From: Arthrobacter sp. UNC362MFTsu5.1
Lineage (GTDB): Bacteria; Actinomycetota; Actinomycetes; Actinomycetales; Micrococcaceae
NCBI RefSeq assembly: GCF_000685965.1
Contig: NZ_JMLE01000022.1
Span: 17,686 to 81,685, forward strand
DNA: 64,000 nucleotides
Reading direction: 5' to 3'
Every line of letters starts with the position of its first letter. The first letter of the stretch is position 1. The translations under genes and the position numbers were made by a program. The notes under the pieces are model-generated. The model was not told where the DNA came from. It made no database searches and saw only the letters and a program-made list of their open reading frames with translations. Positions 32,100 to 40,562 of the stretch are shown here, piece after piece.

Positions 32100-32133
32100 G
32101 CCGTGGATGCGCCTGACCGGGTGCATCCACGGC
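32100..32133 (+). terminator. Hairpin in the leader of the butanediol-type dehydrogenase gene
   Basis: GCCGTGGATGC (32100-32110) and GCATCCACGGC (32123-32133) form a perfect 11-base-pair stem with a 12-base loop, 22 bases before the dehydrogenase start. It could reduce read-through from the monooxygenase gene or stabilise the downstream message. Confidence 0.5.
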
Positions 32134-32155
32134 CCCGTAAGCGAAGGAAAACACC

Positions 32156-33211
32156 ATGAAAGCAGCACGTTTCCACGCCCGCGAAGATCTCCGGATCGAA
32201 GACGTTCCGGAGCCGGAACTGCGGCCCGGTGCCGTGAAGATCGCCGTCGCCTGGTGCGGTATCTGCGGTACGGACCTCCACGAATTCCTGGAAGGCCCCA
32301 TCTTCACCCCGCCGCCCGGACACCCCCACGGGCTCTCCCACGAGGAAGCCCCGGTCACCCTGGGACATGAGTTCTCCGGAACGGTTGAGGAACTGGGCGA
32401 CGGCGTTACCGGCCTGTCCGTCGGAGACAGCGTGGTGGTGGAGCCCTACTTCGTTTGTGACGAGTGCGGTCCGTGCCGGGCGGGCAACTACAACCTGTGC
32501 ACCAAGCTGGGCTTCATCGGGCTTGCCGGCGGCGGCGGGGGACTCAGCGAAAAGATCGTGGTTGATACGCGCTGGGTCCACCCGGTCGGCGATATTCCGC
32601 TCGACGAAGCCGCGCTCATCGAACCCCTCGCCGTGGCCTATCACGCAGTGGGCCGAAGCGACGTCAAAGCCGGGGACGTCGCCGTCGTCGGCGGTGCGGG
32701 TCCCATCGGGCTGCTCACGGCGGCGGTCCTGAAAGGGCTGGGAGTCACCACTGTGGTGACCGAACTGTCCGCCGCGCGCAAAGAAAAAGCCACGTCATCC
32801 GGCGTCGCGGATCATGTACTCGACCCCAGCGCCGTCGACGTCAAGGCACGGGTGCTGGAACTGACCGGGGGAGCAGGGGCGGACGCAGCGTTCGAATGCG
32901 CCGGTGTGAATGCGGTGCTGGACACTATGCTCGACGTCGTGAAGCCCGCAGGTGTGGTGGTCAACGTGTCCATCTGGGGACGCCCGGCCACCGTGGACAT
33001 GCAGAAGATCGTCCTCAAGGAGATCGACCTGCGCGGAACGATTGCCTACCGCGGCGACCACGCGGCCGCCATCAAACTTGTCCAGGATGGAAAAGTCGAC
33101 CTCAAACCCTTCATCACGGGACGGATTGCCCTGGACGATCTCGTGGACAAGGGCTTCGACACCTTGATCCACCACAACGACACGGCGGTGAAAATCATCG
33201 TGCATCCGTAG
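32156..33211 (+). CDS. Zinc-dependent 2,3-butanediol dehydrogenase-like alcohol dehydrogenase
   Basis: A 351-residue medium-chain dehydrogenase. Catalytic zinc ligands are in WCGICGTDLHEF and LGHEFSG, and structural zinc cysteines in CDECGPCRAGNYNLC. The NAD-binding motif is VVGGAGPIGLLTA. Its overall shape is that of bacterial (R,R)-butanediol dehydrogenases, which interconvert acetoin and butanediol; related secondary alcohols are possible. It follows the monooxygenase after 143 bases that contain a stable hairpin. The ATG is preceded by GAAGGAAA. Confidence 0.88.
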   Translation: MKAARFHAREDLRIEDVPEPELRPGAVKIAVAWCGICGTDLHEFLEGPIFTPPPGHPHGLSHEEAPVTLGHEFSGTVEELGDGVTGLSVGDSVVVEPYFVCDECGPCRAGNYNLCTKLGFIGLAGGGGGLSEKIVVDTRWVHPVGDIPLDEAALIEPLAVAYHAVGRSDVKAGDVAVVGGAGPIGLLTAAVLKGLGVTTVVTELSAARKEKATSSGVADHVLDPSAVDVKARVLELTGGAGADAAFECAGVNAVLDTMLDVVKPAGVVVNVSIWGRPATVDMQKIVLKEIDLRGTIAYRGDHAAAIKLVQDGKVDLKPFITGRIALDDLVDKGFDTLIHHNDTAVKIIVHP

Positions 33212-33293
33212 TGATCCGAGTCTCATCCGGAATAGTTGCAGGCGCCTCGCAGTTGGGCTCAGTGGACCCAATCCGCTTTGAAAGGAACTGCGC

Positions 33294-34373
33294 ATGCTGT
33301 TTTCCCCGTTGACTCTCGGCGAGCTCGAACTGCCCAACCGCCTGGTGATGGCCCCGCTTACCCGTCTCCGCTCCGGCGAAGCGGGGGTACCCGCCCCCAT
33401 CGTTGTCGAGCACTACCGCCAGCGCGCCTCGCTTGGCCTGATCGTCAGCGAAGGCACGTACCCGAGCCCTGCAGGACGCTCCTACCCGGGGCAGCCAGGC
33501 ATCGTCACGCCCGAGCAGATTGCCGGCTGGAAAACGGTCACGGACGCCGTGCATGCCGAAGGCGGTCGGATCTTCGCGCAGATCATGCACGGTGGCCGGG
33601 TTTCGCACGAGGACATCAACGGCGGCCACCAGGTGGTCGCGCCGAGTGCCATCGCCGTTGAGGCAGAGTCCCGCACGTACAAGGGCAAGCAGCCACACCC
33701 CGTGCCGCACGCCCTGACCACCGCTGAGCTGCCCGGCGTCCTCCAGGAAATTGTCCAGGGATCGCTGAACGCGATCGAGGCAGGGTTCGACGGCGTTGAG
33801 CTGCACTCCGCCAACGGTTACCTGCTGCACGAATTCCTTGCGCCGTCGTCGAACCAGCGCGACGACATCTATGGCGGCTCACCCGAGAACCGGGCGCGCT
33901 TCGTCATCGAGGTTGTGCAGGCAGTGGTTGCGGCCATCGGTGCCGACCGCGTCGGCATCCGGATCTCGCCCGAGCACAACGTCCAGGGTGCCCTCGAAAC
34001 GGATGCCGCGGACGTCCGCGCAACGTACTCCCGGTTGGTGGACGCCATCTCGCCGCTGAACCTGGCCTACCTGAGCATCCTGCACAAGGAGCCCGCCGGC
34101 GACCTGGTCCAGTACCTGCGTTCCCGGTTCAACGGACCCTTCCTGGTCAACACCGGCTTCGGCGTGATCACCACCCGCGAAGAGGCCATCGCACTGGTTG
34201 CCGACGGCCATGCCGACGCCGTGGTGGTGGGCCGTCCTGCCATCGCCAACCCCGACCTTGTGCGCCGCTGGCGAGAAGACCTGCCGGTCAACGAACCGAA
34301 CCAGGCCACGTTCTACGCCGACGGAGCCGAAGGCTACACGGACTACCCGTTCTACGAGGAGTCCGCGAACTAG
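33294..34373 (+). CDS. Old Yellow Enzyme-family alkene reductase
   Basis: A 359-residue FMN barrel. It has the start LFSPLTLGELELPNRLVMAPLTRLRS, the substrate-binding His/Asn pair in ELHSANGYLLHEFL, and NQRDDIYGGSPENRARF; the phosphate-binding end has AVVVGRPAIANPDLV. Such enzymes reduce activated C=C bonds of enones or nitro compounds. With the monooxygenase and the dehydrogenase upstream it suggests breakdown of an unsaturated ketone or terpenoid. GAAAGGAA lies before the ATG. A strong terminator follows. Confidence 0.93.
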   Translation: MLFSPLTLGELELPNRLVMAPLTRLRSGEAGVPAPIVVEHYRQRASLGLIVSEGTYPSPAGRSYPGQPGIVTPEQIAGWKTVTDAVHAEGGRIFAQIMHGGRVSHEDINGGHQVVAPSAIAVEAESRTYKGKQPHPVPHALTTAELPGVLQEIVQGSLNAIEAGFDGVELHSANGYLLHEFLAPSSNQRDDIYGGSPENRARFVIEVVQAVVAAIGADRVGIRISPEHNVQGALETDAADVRATYSRLVDAISPLNLAYLSILHKEPAGDLVQYLRSRFNGPFLVNTGFGVITTREEAIALVADGHADAVVVGRPAIANPDLVRRWREDLPVNEPNQATFYADGAEGYTDYPFYEESAN

Positions 34374-34415
34374 CCACTTCGGGTCCCCGGGCCCTGGCAT
34401 AACAGACTGGTACCA

Positions 34416-34446
34416 CAGGCGGGCGCAACCCCTTTGCGCCCGCCTG
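34416..34446 (+). terminator. Rho-independent-type terminator after the alkene reductase gene
   Basis: CAGGCGGGCGCAA (34416-34428) and TTGCGCCCGCCTG (34434-34446) form a perfect 13-base-pair stem with a five-base loop, followed by TTGTGTTGT. It closes the 30222-34373 transcription unit. Confidence 0.8.
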
Positions 34447-34498
34447 TTGTGTTGTCCGCTGCTTTGTGACCGGCCGTGCAGGCCGCGTCGGAGGCTGG

Positions 34499-34508
34499 CC
34501 TATAGGAT
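34499..34508. promoter_or_regulatory. CCTATAGG palindrome at the gntR promoter
   Basis: CCTATAGGAT (34499-34508) includes a perfect octamer palindrome. It overlaps a -10-like TATAGG only eight bases before the regulator's ATG. The same octamer occurs at the promoter of the following operon (35348-35355), so it is the natural operator candidate for this GntR protein. Confidence 0.5.
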
Positions 34509-34514
34509 CTGAAC

Positions 34515-35222
34515 ATGCAGCGTCCGTCCCAAAGCACCAGTCCCGGCAGTCGAAAAGGCAAGCCCGTGAGCCGTCAGGTGCTGGCCGACCACGTCTATGA
34601 GGAACTGCTGGAATCCCTGATGGACGGCCGGCTTGAACCGGGCGCCACCGTCAGCATTGACGGCACGGCGCGTGACCTTGACGTTTCGCCCACCCCCGTT
34701 CGCGAGGCCCTGGCCCGGCTGGAACACACCGGAATGGTCCGCCGCGTTGCCCTCAAGGGCTACCGGGTGGCGCCCGTCTTCACCCGCGAGGACTTCGCCG
34801 AGCTGATGGAAGCGCGGCTCGCCATCGAGCCGGTGAATGCCCGGCTTGCCTGCGCGCGGCTGACCCCGGAAAGCCTGGCCCAGCTGGAACAGGCAGTGAC
34901 TGACCTGAAAACCGCACCGCGAGGGCCGTCCTTCGCAGAATTCCGTGACTACCTGGAGGCCGACGAGCGGTTCCACCGCCTCATCGCCGAGCAGACCGGA
35001 AACCAGTTCATGGTGGCCGCCTACGCGGCGCTGGGAGGCCAGGTGCAGCGGTTCCGGCTCTTCGGCGGCGTGGGCATCACGGATGCGGAGAACGCCATCG
35101 CCGAACATCAGGCCGTCCTTGATGCGATGGCCTCGGGAGACCCCGAGTCGGCTGCGGCTGCCATGGCCGAGCACGTGAGCAAGGTCCGCGGCCGCGCCAT
35201 AGCTGACGCCCCTGAGGCCTGA
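34515..35222 (+). CDS. GntR family (FadR/FCD type) transcriptional regulator
   Basis: A 235-residue regulator. The N-terminal winged helix reads VYEELLESLMDGRLEPG and DLDVSPTPVREALARLEHTGMVRR. A C-terminal helical FCD domain follows, with the metal/ligand residues in EADERFHRLIAE and AIAEHQAVLDAM. Such proteins usually repress sugar-acid catabolism genes until the substrate binds. It sits directly upstream of the 35386-42903 operon, and both promoters carry a CCTATAGG palindrome, so it probably controls that operon and itself. The message may be leaderless or nearly so. Confidence 0.9.
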   Translation: MQRPSQSTSPGSRKGKPVSRQVLADHVYEELLESLMDGRLEPGATVSIDGTARDLDVSPTPVREALARLEHTGMVRRVALKGYRVAPVFTREDFAELMEARLAIEPVNARLACARLTPESLAQLEQAVTDLKTAPRGPSFAEFRDYLEADERFHRLIAEQTGNQFMVAAYAALGGQVQRFRLFGGVGITDAENAIAEHQAVLDAMASGDPESAAAAMAEHVSKVRGRAIADAPEA

Positions 35223-35232
35223 TCCCCGCACC

Positions 35233-35298
35233 CCCAACTGAGTAGCAGCAGGTGTCGTTTTGGAGCGTCAAAACGACACCTGCTGCTACCTAGTTGGG
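35233..35298. terminator. Very long hairpin between gntR and the catabolic operon
   Basis: Arms of 21 bases (35242-35262 and 35269-35289; starting GTAGCAGCAGGTGTCG) pair perfectly around a six-base loop. After two mismatched pairs the stem continues for seven more pairs (CCCAACT/AGTTGGG), giving 28 matches in 30. It can terminate gntR transcription, but its length suggests a dispersed palindromic element. Confidence 0.65.
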
Positions 35299-35321
35299 CC
35301 ACAACCACCAGAAATGTGACC

Positions 35322-35355
35322 TTGACAACTTTGTGTCGATAGTAAATCCTATAGG
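35322..35355 (+). promoter_or_regulatory. Promoter and CCTATAGG operator of the catabolic operon
   Basis: TTGACA (35322-35327) is a consensus -35. AATCCT (35345-35350) stands 17 bases on as a possible -10. The palindrome CCTATAGG (35348-35355) overlaps this -10 and repeats the octamer at the gntR promoter. A regulator bound here would block initiation. Confidence 0.5.
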
Positions 35356-35385
35356 AAACAGGATTCGCACAAAGGAGTGAACACC

Positions 35386-36387
35386 ATGTCCTACACCGCC
35401 GAGAACTGGCCCATTACTGCGGCCCTGCTTCAGTTCCCGGGCACCGACGCCCAGGGAACCCACATCAACGACGCCGACGCATCGGCCTGGGCCAACGTCC
35501 TCACTGAGGTCAAGGAAGCCGGCTTCGCCCACGCGGACCTCACGGACAGCTGGGTGCGCCCCGGCGATCTCAGCACGGAGCGCCTGGCCGAGTTCAAGCA
35601 GACGGCAGACGCCGTGGGCATCGGCGTACCGGTCATCTCCGCCATCCGCCGCAGCGTCATCGAAGAAGGCAACTGGGAAGCCAACCTTGCCTACAGCCAC
35701 CGCACCATCGACGCCGCCGCCGAGCTGGGCTGCGAAGTCGTCTCGTTCGGACTCCACCAGGCCATTACGCCCGAGCAGCAGAAACAGCTCTGGTTCTGGA
35801 CCGTCGAAGGCTACAAGGACCCGGCCGGAAACAAGGAAGCCTGGGGCAACGCCGTCAGCCGCCTCCGCGAACTTGGCCGGCACGCAGCCGAAGTCGGCGT
35901 CCTGCTCTCGCTCGAAATGTATGAAGACACCTACCTGGGCACCGCGGATTCCTCGGTGCAGCTGGTCCAGGACATCGGACTGTCCAACGTCGGCCTCAAC
36001 CCGGACCTCGGCAACCTGATCCGGCTCCACCGGCCCATCGAGGACTGGCGCGAGATGGTGGCCAAGACCCTGCCGTACTCCAACTACTGGCACATGAAGA
36101 ACTACATCCGGGATGAGGACGCGGCCCGCGACATGTACGTCGCCATGCCGGCGCCGATGGAAAGCGGCCTCATCAACTACCGCGAAGCCTTCAAGCTCGC
36201 GCTGTCCGTCGGGTTCCAGGGCATCCTCTGCACCGAGCACTACGGCGGCGACGGCCTCAGCGTGACGGCCAGCAACCAGGACTACCTCCGCCGCCACGTC
36301 CTCCCCAAGACGGACGGCTACGCGCTGGGCCAGAGCCAGGTGGCCCAGGGCCGGCAGCAGCCGGCCGCCGCACTCGCCGTCGTCTAA
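35386..36387 (+). CDS. Xylose isomerase-like TIM-barrel enzyme (sugar isomerase/epimerase or decarboxylase)
   Basis: A 333-residue AP-endonuclease-2-type barrel. Likely metal ligands lie in SLEMYED, NPDLGN, WHMKNY and CTEHYGGDG. It is the first gene of the operon. ATG 35386 is chosen because AAAGGAG (35371-35377) lies eight bases upstream; the GTG at 35377 overlaps that site. Members isomerise or epimerise keto sugars. One branch (OiaC) decarboxylates 3-oxo-isoapionate to L-erythrulose, which would feed the downstream kinase and isomerases well; that assignment is only a suggestion. Confidence 0.8.
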   Translation: MSYTAENWPITAALLQFPGTDAQGTHINDADASAWANVLTEVKEAGFAHADLTDSWVRPGDLSTERLAEFKQTADAVGIGVPVISAIRRSVIEEGNWEANLAYSHRTIDAAAELGCEVVSFGLHQAITPEQQKQLWFWTVEGYKDPAGNKEAWGNAVSRLRELGRHAAEVGVLLSLEMYEDTYLGTADSSVQLVQDIGLSNVGLNPDLGNLIRLHRPIEDWREMVAKTLPYSNYWHMKNYIRDEDAARDMYVAMPAPMESGLINYREAFKLALSVGFQGILCTEHYGGDGLSVTASNQDYLRRHVLPKTDGYALGQSQVAQGRQQPAAALAVV

Positions 36388-36456
36388 GCAGGCCTTCGTC
36401 TAAGCAGGGCGTGAGCCCGACACCGCTTTTCCCAACACGGATTCGATGAGGAAACC

Positions 36457-38235
36457 ATGACCCAGATCTTCGACAACCCCGCTGATTTCGCGGATGAGGC
36501 ACTGGAAGGCTTTGTCGCAGCCAACCGCGGCTACGTTGCCCGCGTTGACGGCGGCGTGGTCCGCTCCACCGAGGTGCCCGCCGGGCAGGTGGCCCTGGTG
36601 GTGGGCGGCGGCTCCGGCCACTACCCGGCCTTCGCCGGACTGGTGGGGCCGGGCCTCGCCACCGGCTCCGCCTGCGGCAACATGTTCGCGTCCCCGGCGG
36701 CCGGCCAGGTCTACCGGGTGGCCAAGGCGTCCAACGCCGGCGGCGGCGTGCTGCTGAGCTACGGCAACTACGCCGGCGACGTGCTCCACTTCGGCCAGGC
36801 CCAGCTGCGTCTCAACGCCGAAGGCATCGAAACCCGCACCGTCCTCGTCACGGACGACATCGCCAGCGCACCGCTGGACCAGATCGAGAAACGCCGCGGC
36901 ATCGCCGGCGACCTGACGGTCTTCAAGATCGCCGGCGCCGCGGCCGAAGCGGGACTGGACCTCGACGCCGTCGAACGCCTGGCCATCCGCACCAATTACC
37001 GCACCCGTTCCCTGGGCGTGGCATTCGACGGCTGCACCCTCCCGGGAGCGGACACCCCGCTGTTCCACGTGCCCGCCGGCCAGATGTCGCTGGGCCTGGG
37101 CATCCACGGCGAACCGGGCATCTCCGAACACCCCATGCCCACCGCCTCCGAACTCGCCGAGCTGCTTGTCTCCCGGCTCCTGGCGGACAAGCCCGACGAC
37201 GCCGGGAACCGCGTGGTGGCCATCGTCAACGGCCTGGGCACGGTCAAATACGATGAGCTGTTCCTGCTGTTCGGCAAGATCGACAAGCTCCTCACCGCTG
37301 CGGGCCTGACCGTGGTGGAACCGGAATGCGGCGAGCTGGTCACCAGCCTGGACATGTCCGGGCTTTCCCTGACTTTGCTCTGGCTGGACGACGAACTCGA
37401 GAAGTTCTGGGCCGCCCCGGCCGACACGCCCGCCTTCCGCAAAGGCAACCTCGCCCCGCGCGCACGCCGCGAGCTGGCCGGACCGGAAGACGCCGTGGCC
37501 GGCGAAGTGGAAAACACGACGGCGGCAGCAGCTGAGCTGGGCCGGCTGGCAGCCGCCGTGCTCGCCCAGGTGCAGGGCGTCGTCGTCGAGCATGAAGAGG
37601 AACTGGGCAACCTGGACGCCATTGCCGGCGACGGCGACCATGGCATCGGCATGCGCCGCGGCGTGGACGCGGCAGCCGCGGCAGCACAGGAAACCTCGGC
37701 AGCCGGGGCTTCGGTGGAACGCGTTCTCACCGCAGCAGGGGAGGCCTGGAGCGAACGCGCCGGCGGAACCTCAGGTGCGCTGTGGGGATCCGCGGTCATC
37801 GCTGCCGGGCTCGCCCTCGGCAACAAGGATTCGTACCGCGGAGAGGATGCGGCGGCCGCCGTCACCGCCTTCGTGGACGCCATCACCGAACTCGGCAAGG
37901 CCGAGCCGGGGGACAAGACCATGGTGGACGCGCTGCTTCCCTTCCGGGACACATTCCGCACAGCGTTCGACGGCGGAGCCCCGGCACGCGGGGCGCTCGC
38001 CTCGGCAGCGGCTGCTGCTGTAACCGCAGCCGACGCCACCGCGGCGCTCCGGCCGCTCAAGGGCCGCGCGCGTCCCCTCGCCGAAAAGAGCCTGGGCCAT
38101 CCCGATCCCGGCGCCGTCTCCTTCGGGCTGATCGCCACCCGGATCTCGAACTACCTCGATCCTGAACTGAATAATTCCGCCCTGACGGATTCACAACTTG
38201 CCGCGTCCGCGGCCGGAAATGGAGCACCAGCATGA
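36457..38235 (+). CDS. DAK-family keto-sugar kinase (DhaK-DhaL fusion)
   Basis: A 592-residue ATP-dependent kinase. The N-terminal DhaK domain binds the keto substrate covalently through His217 in LGIHGEPGIS. The C-terminal DhaL domain has the metal-binding aspartates in AIAGDGDHGIGM near residue 390 and GGTSGALWGSA. With RpiB- and TIM-type isomerases in the same operon it is more likely an erythrulose kinase (DerK/LerK-type) than a dihydroxyacetone kinase. Its stop overlaps the start of the isomerase gene (ATGA, 38232). Confidence 0.88.
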   Translation: MTQIFDNPADFADEALEGFVAANRGYVARVDGGVVRSTEVPAGQVALVVGGGSGHYPAFAGLVGPGLATGSACGNMFASPAAGQVYRVAKASNAGGGVLLSYGNYAGDVLHFGQAQLRLNAEGIETRTVLVTDDIASAPLDQIEKRRGIAGDLTVFKIAGAAAEAGLDLDAVERLAIRTNYRTRSLGVAFDGCTLPGADTPLFHVPAGQMSLGLGIHGEPGISEHPMPTASELAELLVSRLLADKPDDAGNRVVAIVNGLGTVKYDELFLLFGKIDKLLTAAGLTVVEPECGELVTSLDMSGLSLTLLWLDDELEKFWAAPADTPAFRKGNLAPRARRELAGPEDAVAGEVENTTAAAAELGRLAAAVLAQVQGVVVEHEEELGNLDAIAGDGDHGIGMRRGVDAAAAAAQETSAAGASVERVLTAAGEAWSERAGGTSGALWGSAVIAAGLALGNKDSYRGEDAAAAVTAFVDAITELGKAEPGDKTMVDALLPFRDTFRTAFDGGAPARGALASAAAAAVTAADATAALRPLKGRARPLAEKSLGHPDPGAVSFGLIATRISNYLDPELNNSALTDSQLAASAAGNGAPA

Positions 38236-38753
38236 GCACCACCCCGGGCACCAGCCCCAGCAACACGACTTCCGGGAGCACCGCAGGCTGGCGGATCGTC
38301 GTCGGAAACGACGAAGCCGGCGTCGAATACAAGGAAGCGCTGAAGTCCCTGCTCGAAGCCGACAGCCGCGTCGCGTCCGTGCTGGACATCGGCGTGGGCG
38401 CCAACGACTCCACCGCGTACCCGCACGTCGCCGTCGATGCCGCCCGCAAAGTGGCCGACGGCGAAGCGGACCGTGCGCTGCTGATCTGCGGCACGGGGCT
38501 GGGGGTGGCCATCGCGGCCAACAAAGTCCCCGGGATCCGCGCCGTCACGGCCCACGACGGCTACTCCGTGGAGCGCTCGGTCCTGAGCAACAACGCCCAG
38601 GTCCTCACCATGGGCCAGCGCGTCATCGGCCTGGAGCTGGCCATGAAGCTGGTGGGCGAGTGGCTCGACTACCGTTTCGACGAGACCTCATCCTCCGCCG
38701 CCAAGGTGGACGCCATCTGCTCCTACGAGCCCGACTACACGAAGGCAGTCTGA
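38232..38753 (+). CDS. RpiB/LacAB-family sugar-phosphate isomerase
   Basis: A 173-residue RpiB-type isomerase with a polar N-terminal extension of about 20 residues. Family motifs are IVVGNDEAGVEYKEAL, CGTGLGVAIAANKVPGIRA with the catalytic Cys, and AHDGYSVERS. In D-threitol and erythritol pathways the RpiB relative converts D-erythrulose 4-phosphate to D-erythrose 4-phosphate (DerI/EryI). The same is likely here, given the coupled DAK kinase gene and the TIM-like isomerase at the end of the operon. Confidence 0.88.
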   Translation: MSTTPGTSPSNTTSGSTAGWRIVVGNDEAGVEYKEALKSLLEADSRVASVLDIGVGANDSTAYPHVAVDAARKVADGEADRALLICGTGLGVAIAANKVPGIRAVTAHDGYSVERSVLSNNAQVLTMGQRVIGLELAMKLVGEWLDYRFDETSSSAAKVDAICSYEPDYTKAV

Positions 38754-38755
38754 TC

Positions 38756-39748
38756 ATGACCGAAACAGTAAGCACCCCCAACGCGGCAGCCGTAAACAGC
38801 GCCCGGAAGATCGCCGTCGTCGGCTCCGGCTACATGGGCGGCGGGATCGCGCAGGTCCTGGCGCTCGGCGGAGCCCGCGTGGCACTCGCCGATGTGTCCG
38901 CCGAAGTAGCGCAGAGCAACTACGACCGTCTCCTGACGGAATCTGACCAGTTCGTGGCCGACGGCCTGTTCCCCGCCGGTTCCACCGAAATCCTGAAGCA
39001 GAACCTATGGGCCGCCAAGGACATCGAGGAAGCCGTGGCCGACGCGGACTTCATTGAGGAAGCCGTCCCCGAAGTCATCGCCATCAAGCACCAGACGCTG
39101 GCCCGCATCAGCGCCGCGGCCAGGCCGGACGCCATCATCGGCTCCAACACCTCCACCATCTCCATCTCCGAACTGTCCGAGCCGGTCACCAACCCGGAGC
39201 GGTTCCTCGGGGTGCACTTCTCCAACCCCTCACCGTTCATCCCCGGCGTCGAGATCATCCCCCACGCCGGTACGTCGGCAACCACCGTCGGCGCGGTCCG
39301 CGACCTGGTGCACGCAGCAGGCAAGCAGACCGCCGTCGTCAAGGACGTCACCGGCTTCGTTCTCAACCGCCTGCAGTACGCGCTCTTCCACGAAGCCGCG
39401 CAGTTGGTGGAGCAGGGCATCGCCACCGCGGACGACGTGGACACCCTGGTCCGCACCACGTTCGGCTTTCGGCTGCCGTTCTTCGGTCCTTTCGCGATTG
39501 CCGACATGGCCGGGCTGGACGTTTACAACTTCTGCTACAAGTCGCTCCAGACCGACTTCCCGGAGCGGTTCGCCACCCCGAAGATCCTCACGGACCTGGT
39601 GGAAGCGGGAAAGCTGGGCACCAAGACCGGCGCGGGCTTCCTCAACGTTCCGGCAGAGCGCACGCCTGAGCTGATCGCCTACCGCAATAAGGCCTACGTG
39701 GCCATGCAGCAGCTGCTCGAAGACCTCGGCCCCGCGCCCATCAACTAA
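38756..39748 (+). CDS. 3-hydroxyacyl-CoA dehydrogenase-like NAD-dependent dehydrogenase
   Basis: A 330-residue two-domain dehydrogenase. The Rossmann motif is VVGSGYMGGGIAQVLA. It keeps the family elements SNTSTISISEL and GVHFSNPSPF with the catalytic His, then the helical C-terminal domain (GFVLNRLQYALFHEA). In a sugar operon, relatives of this family oxidise hydroxy acids such as L-gulonate or threonate rather than CoA thioesters. ATG 38756 lies two bases after the isomerase stop; a longer upstream frame is the shadow of that gene. Confidence 0.85.
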   Translation: MTETVSTPNAAAVNSARKIAVVGSGYMGGGIAQVLALGGARVALADVSAEVAQSNYDRLLTESDQFVADGLFPAGSTEILKQNLWAAKDIEEAVADADFIEEAVPEVIAIKHQTLARISAAARPDAIIGSNTSTISISELSEPVTNPERFLGVHFSNPSPFIPGVEIIPHAGTSATTVGAVRDLVHAAGKQTAVVKDVTGFVLNRLQYALFHEAAQLVEQGIATADDVDTLVRTTFGFRLPFFGPFAIADMAGLDVYNFCYKSLQTDFPERFATPKILTDLVEAGKLGTKTGAGFLNVPAERTPELIAYRNKAYVAMQQLLEDLGPAPIN

Positions 39749-39782
39749 CTCCGCCCCTTTACTTCACCCAGGAGCCACCCAC

Positions 39783-40550
39783 ATGAGCATCTTCCCCGCA
39801 GAACGCACGGCAATCGTCACAGGAGCCGTCTCCGAGCGCGGTATCGGCCGGGCCACTGTCAACTACCTGGCCGCGCAAGGCTGGAACATCGGCATCATCG
39901 ACCTTGACGACGCACTCTGCAAAGCCACCGCCAAGGAACTCGCAGCCCAGTACGGCGTGCAGGCCCACGGCGTCGGCGCCAACGTCGGCGATGAAGCATC
40001 GGTCCGCAGCGCGATCGACGAGATCGAAGCCGAACTGCCGCAAATTGTGGCCCTCGCCAATGTGGCCGGGGTCAGTTCACCCGTTCCGTATCTGGAACTG
40101 GACGCGGCCGAATGGGACCGCGTCCTGAATATCAACCTCAACGGCGTCCACTACGCCACCCGCCGCGTAGCCGAGTCCATGGTGAAGAACCGGATCGGGC
40201 GCATCGTGAACATCTCCTCCGTGTCGGCCCAGCGCGGCGGCGGCACCTTCTCCAAGACGCCCTACTCGGTGGCGAAGGCCGGCGTGATCGGGCTGACCCG
40301 TTCCACTGCCCGGGAACTGGGGGAGTACGACATCACAGTCAACGCGATCTCCCCGGGCCCGATCGACACCGACATCATGGGCGGCACGCTCAGCCAGGAA
40401 CGCAAGGACGAACTCACCAAGGACCTCGTCGTCAACCGGGTCGGGTCCACCCGCGACATCGCAGCAGCCATCGCCTTCCTCATCAGCGAGGACGCCGGCT
40501 ACATCTCCGGCCAGACGCTGAATGTGGATGGCGGACTCTACATGCACTAG
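39783..40550 (+). CDS. Short-chain dehydrogenase/reductase
   Basis: A 255-residue classical SDR. The nucleotide motif TGAVSERGIGRA has two extra residues compared with TGxxxGIG. The catalytic Ser is in ISSVSAQRGGG and the YSVAK motif supplies Tyr and Lys. It ends in GQTLNVDGGLYMH, typical of 3-oxoacyl-reductase-like SDRs. It likely oxidises the polyol or hydroxy-acid substrate of this pathway with NAD(P). CAGGAGCC precedes the ATG. Confidence 0.9.
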   Translation: MSIFPAERTAIVTGAVSERGIGRATVNYLAAQGWNIGIIDLDDALCKATAKELAAQYGVQAHGVGANVGDEASVRSAIDEIEAELPQIVALANVAGVSSPVPYLELDAAEWDRVLNINLNGVHYATRRVAESMVKNRIGRIVNISSVSAQRGGGTFSKTPYSVAKAGVIGLTRSTARELGEYDITVNAISPGPIDTDIMGGTLSQERKDELTKDLVVNRVGSTRDIAAAIAFLISEDAGYISGQTLNVDGGLYMH

Positions 40551-40562
40551 GGAAGGCCAGCC

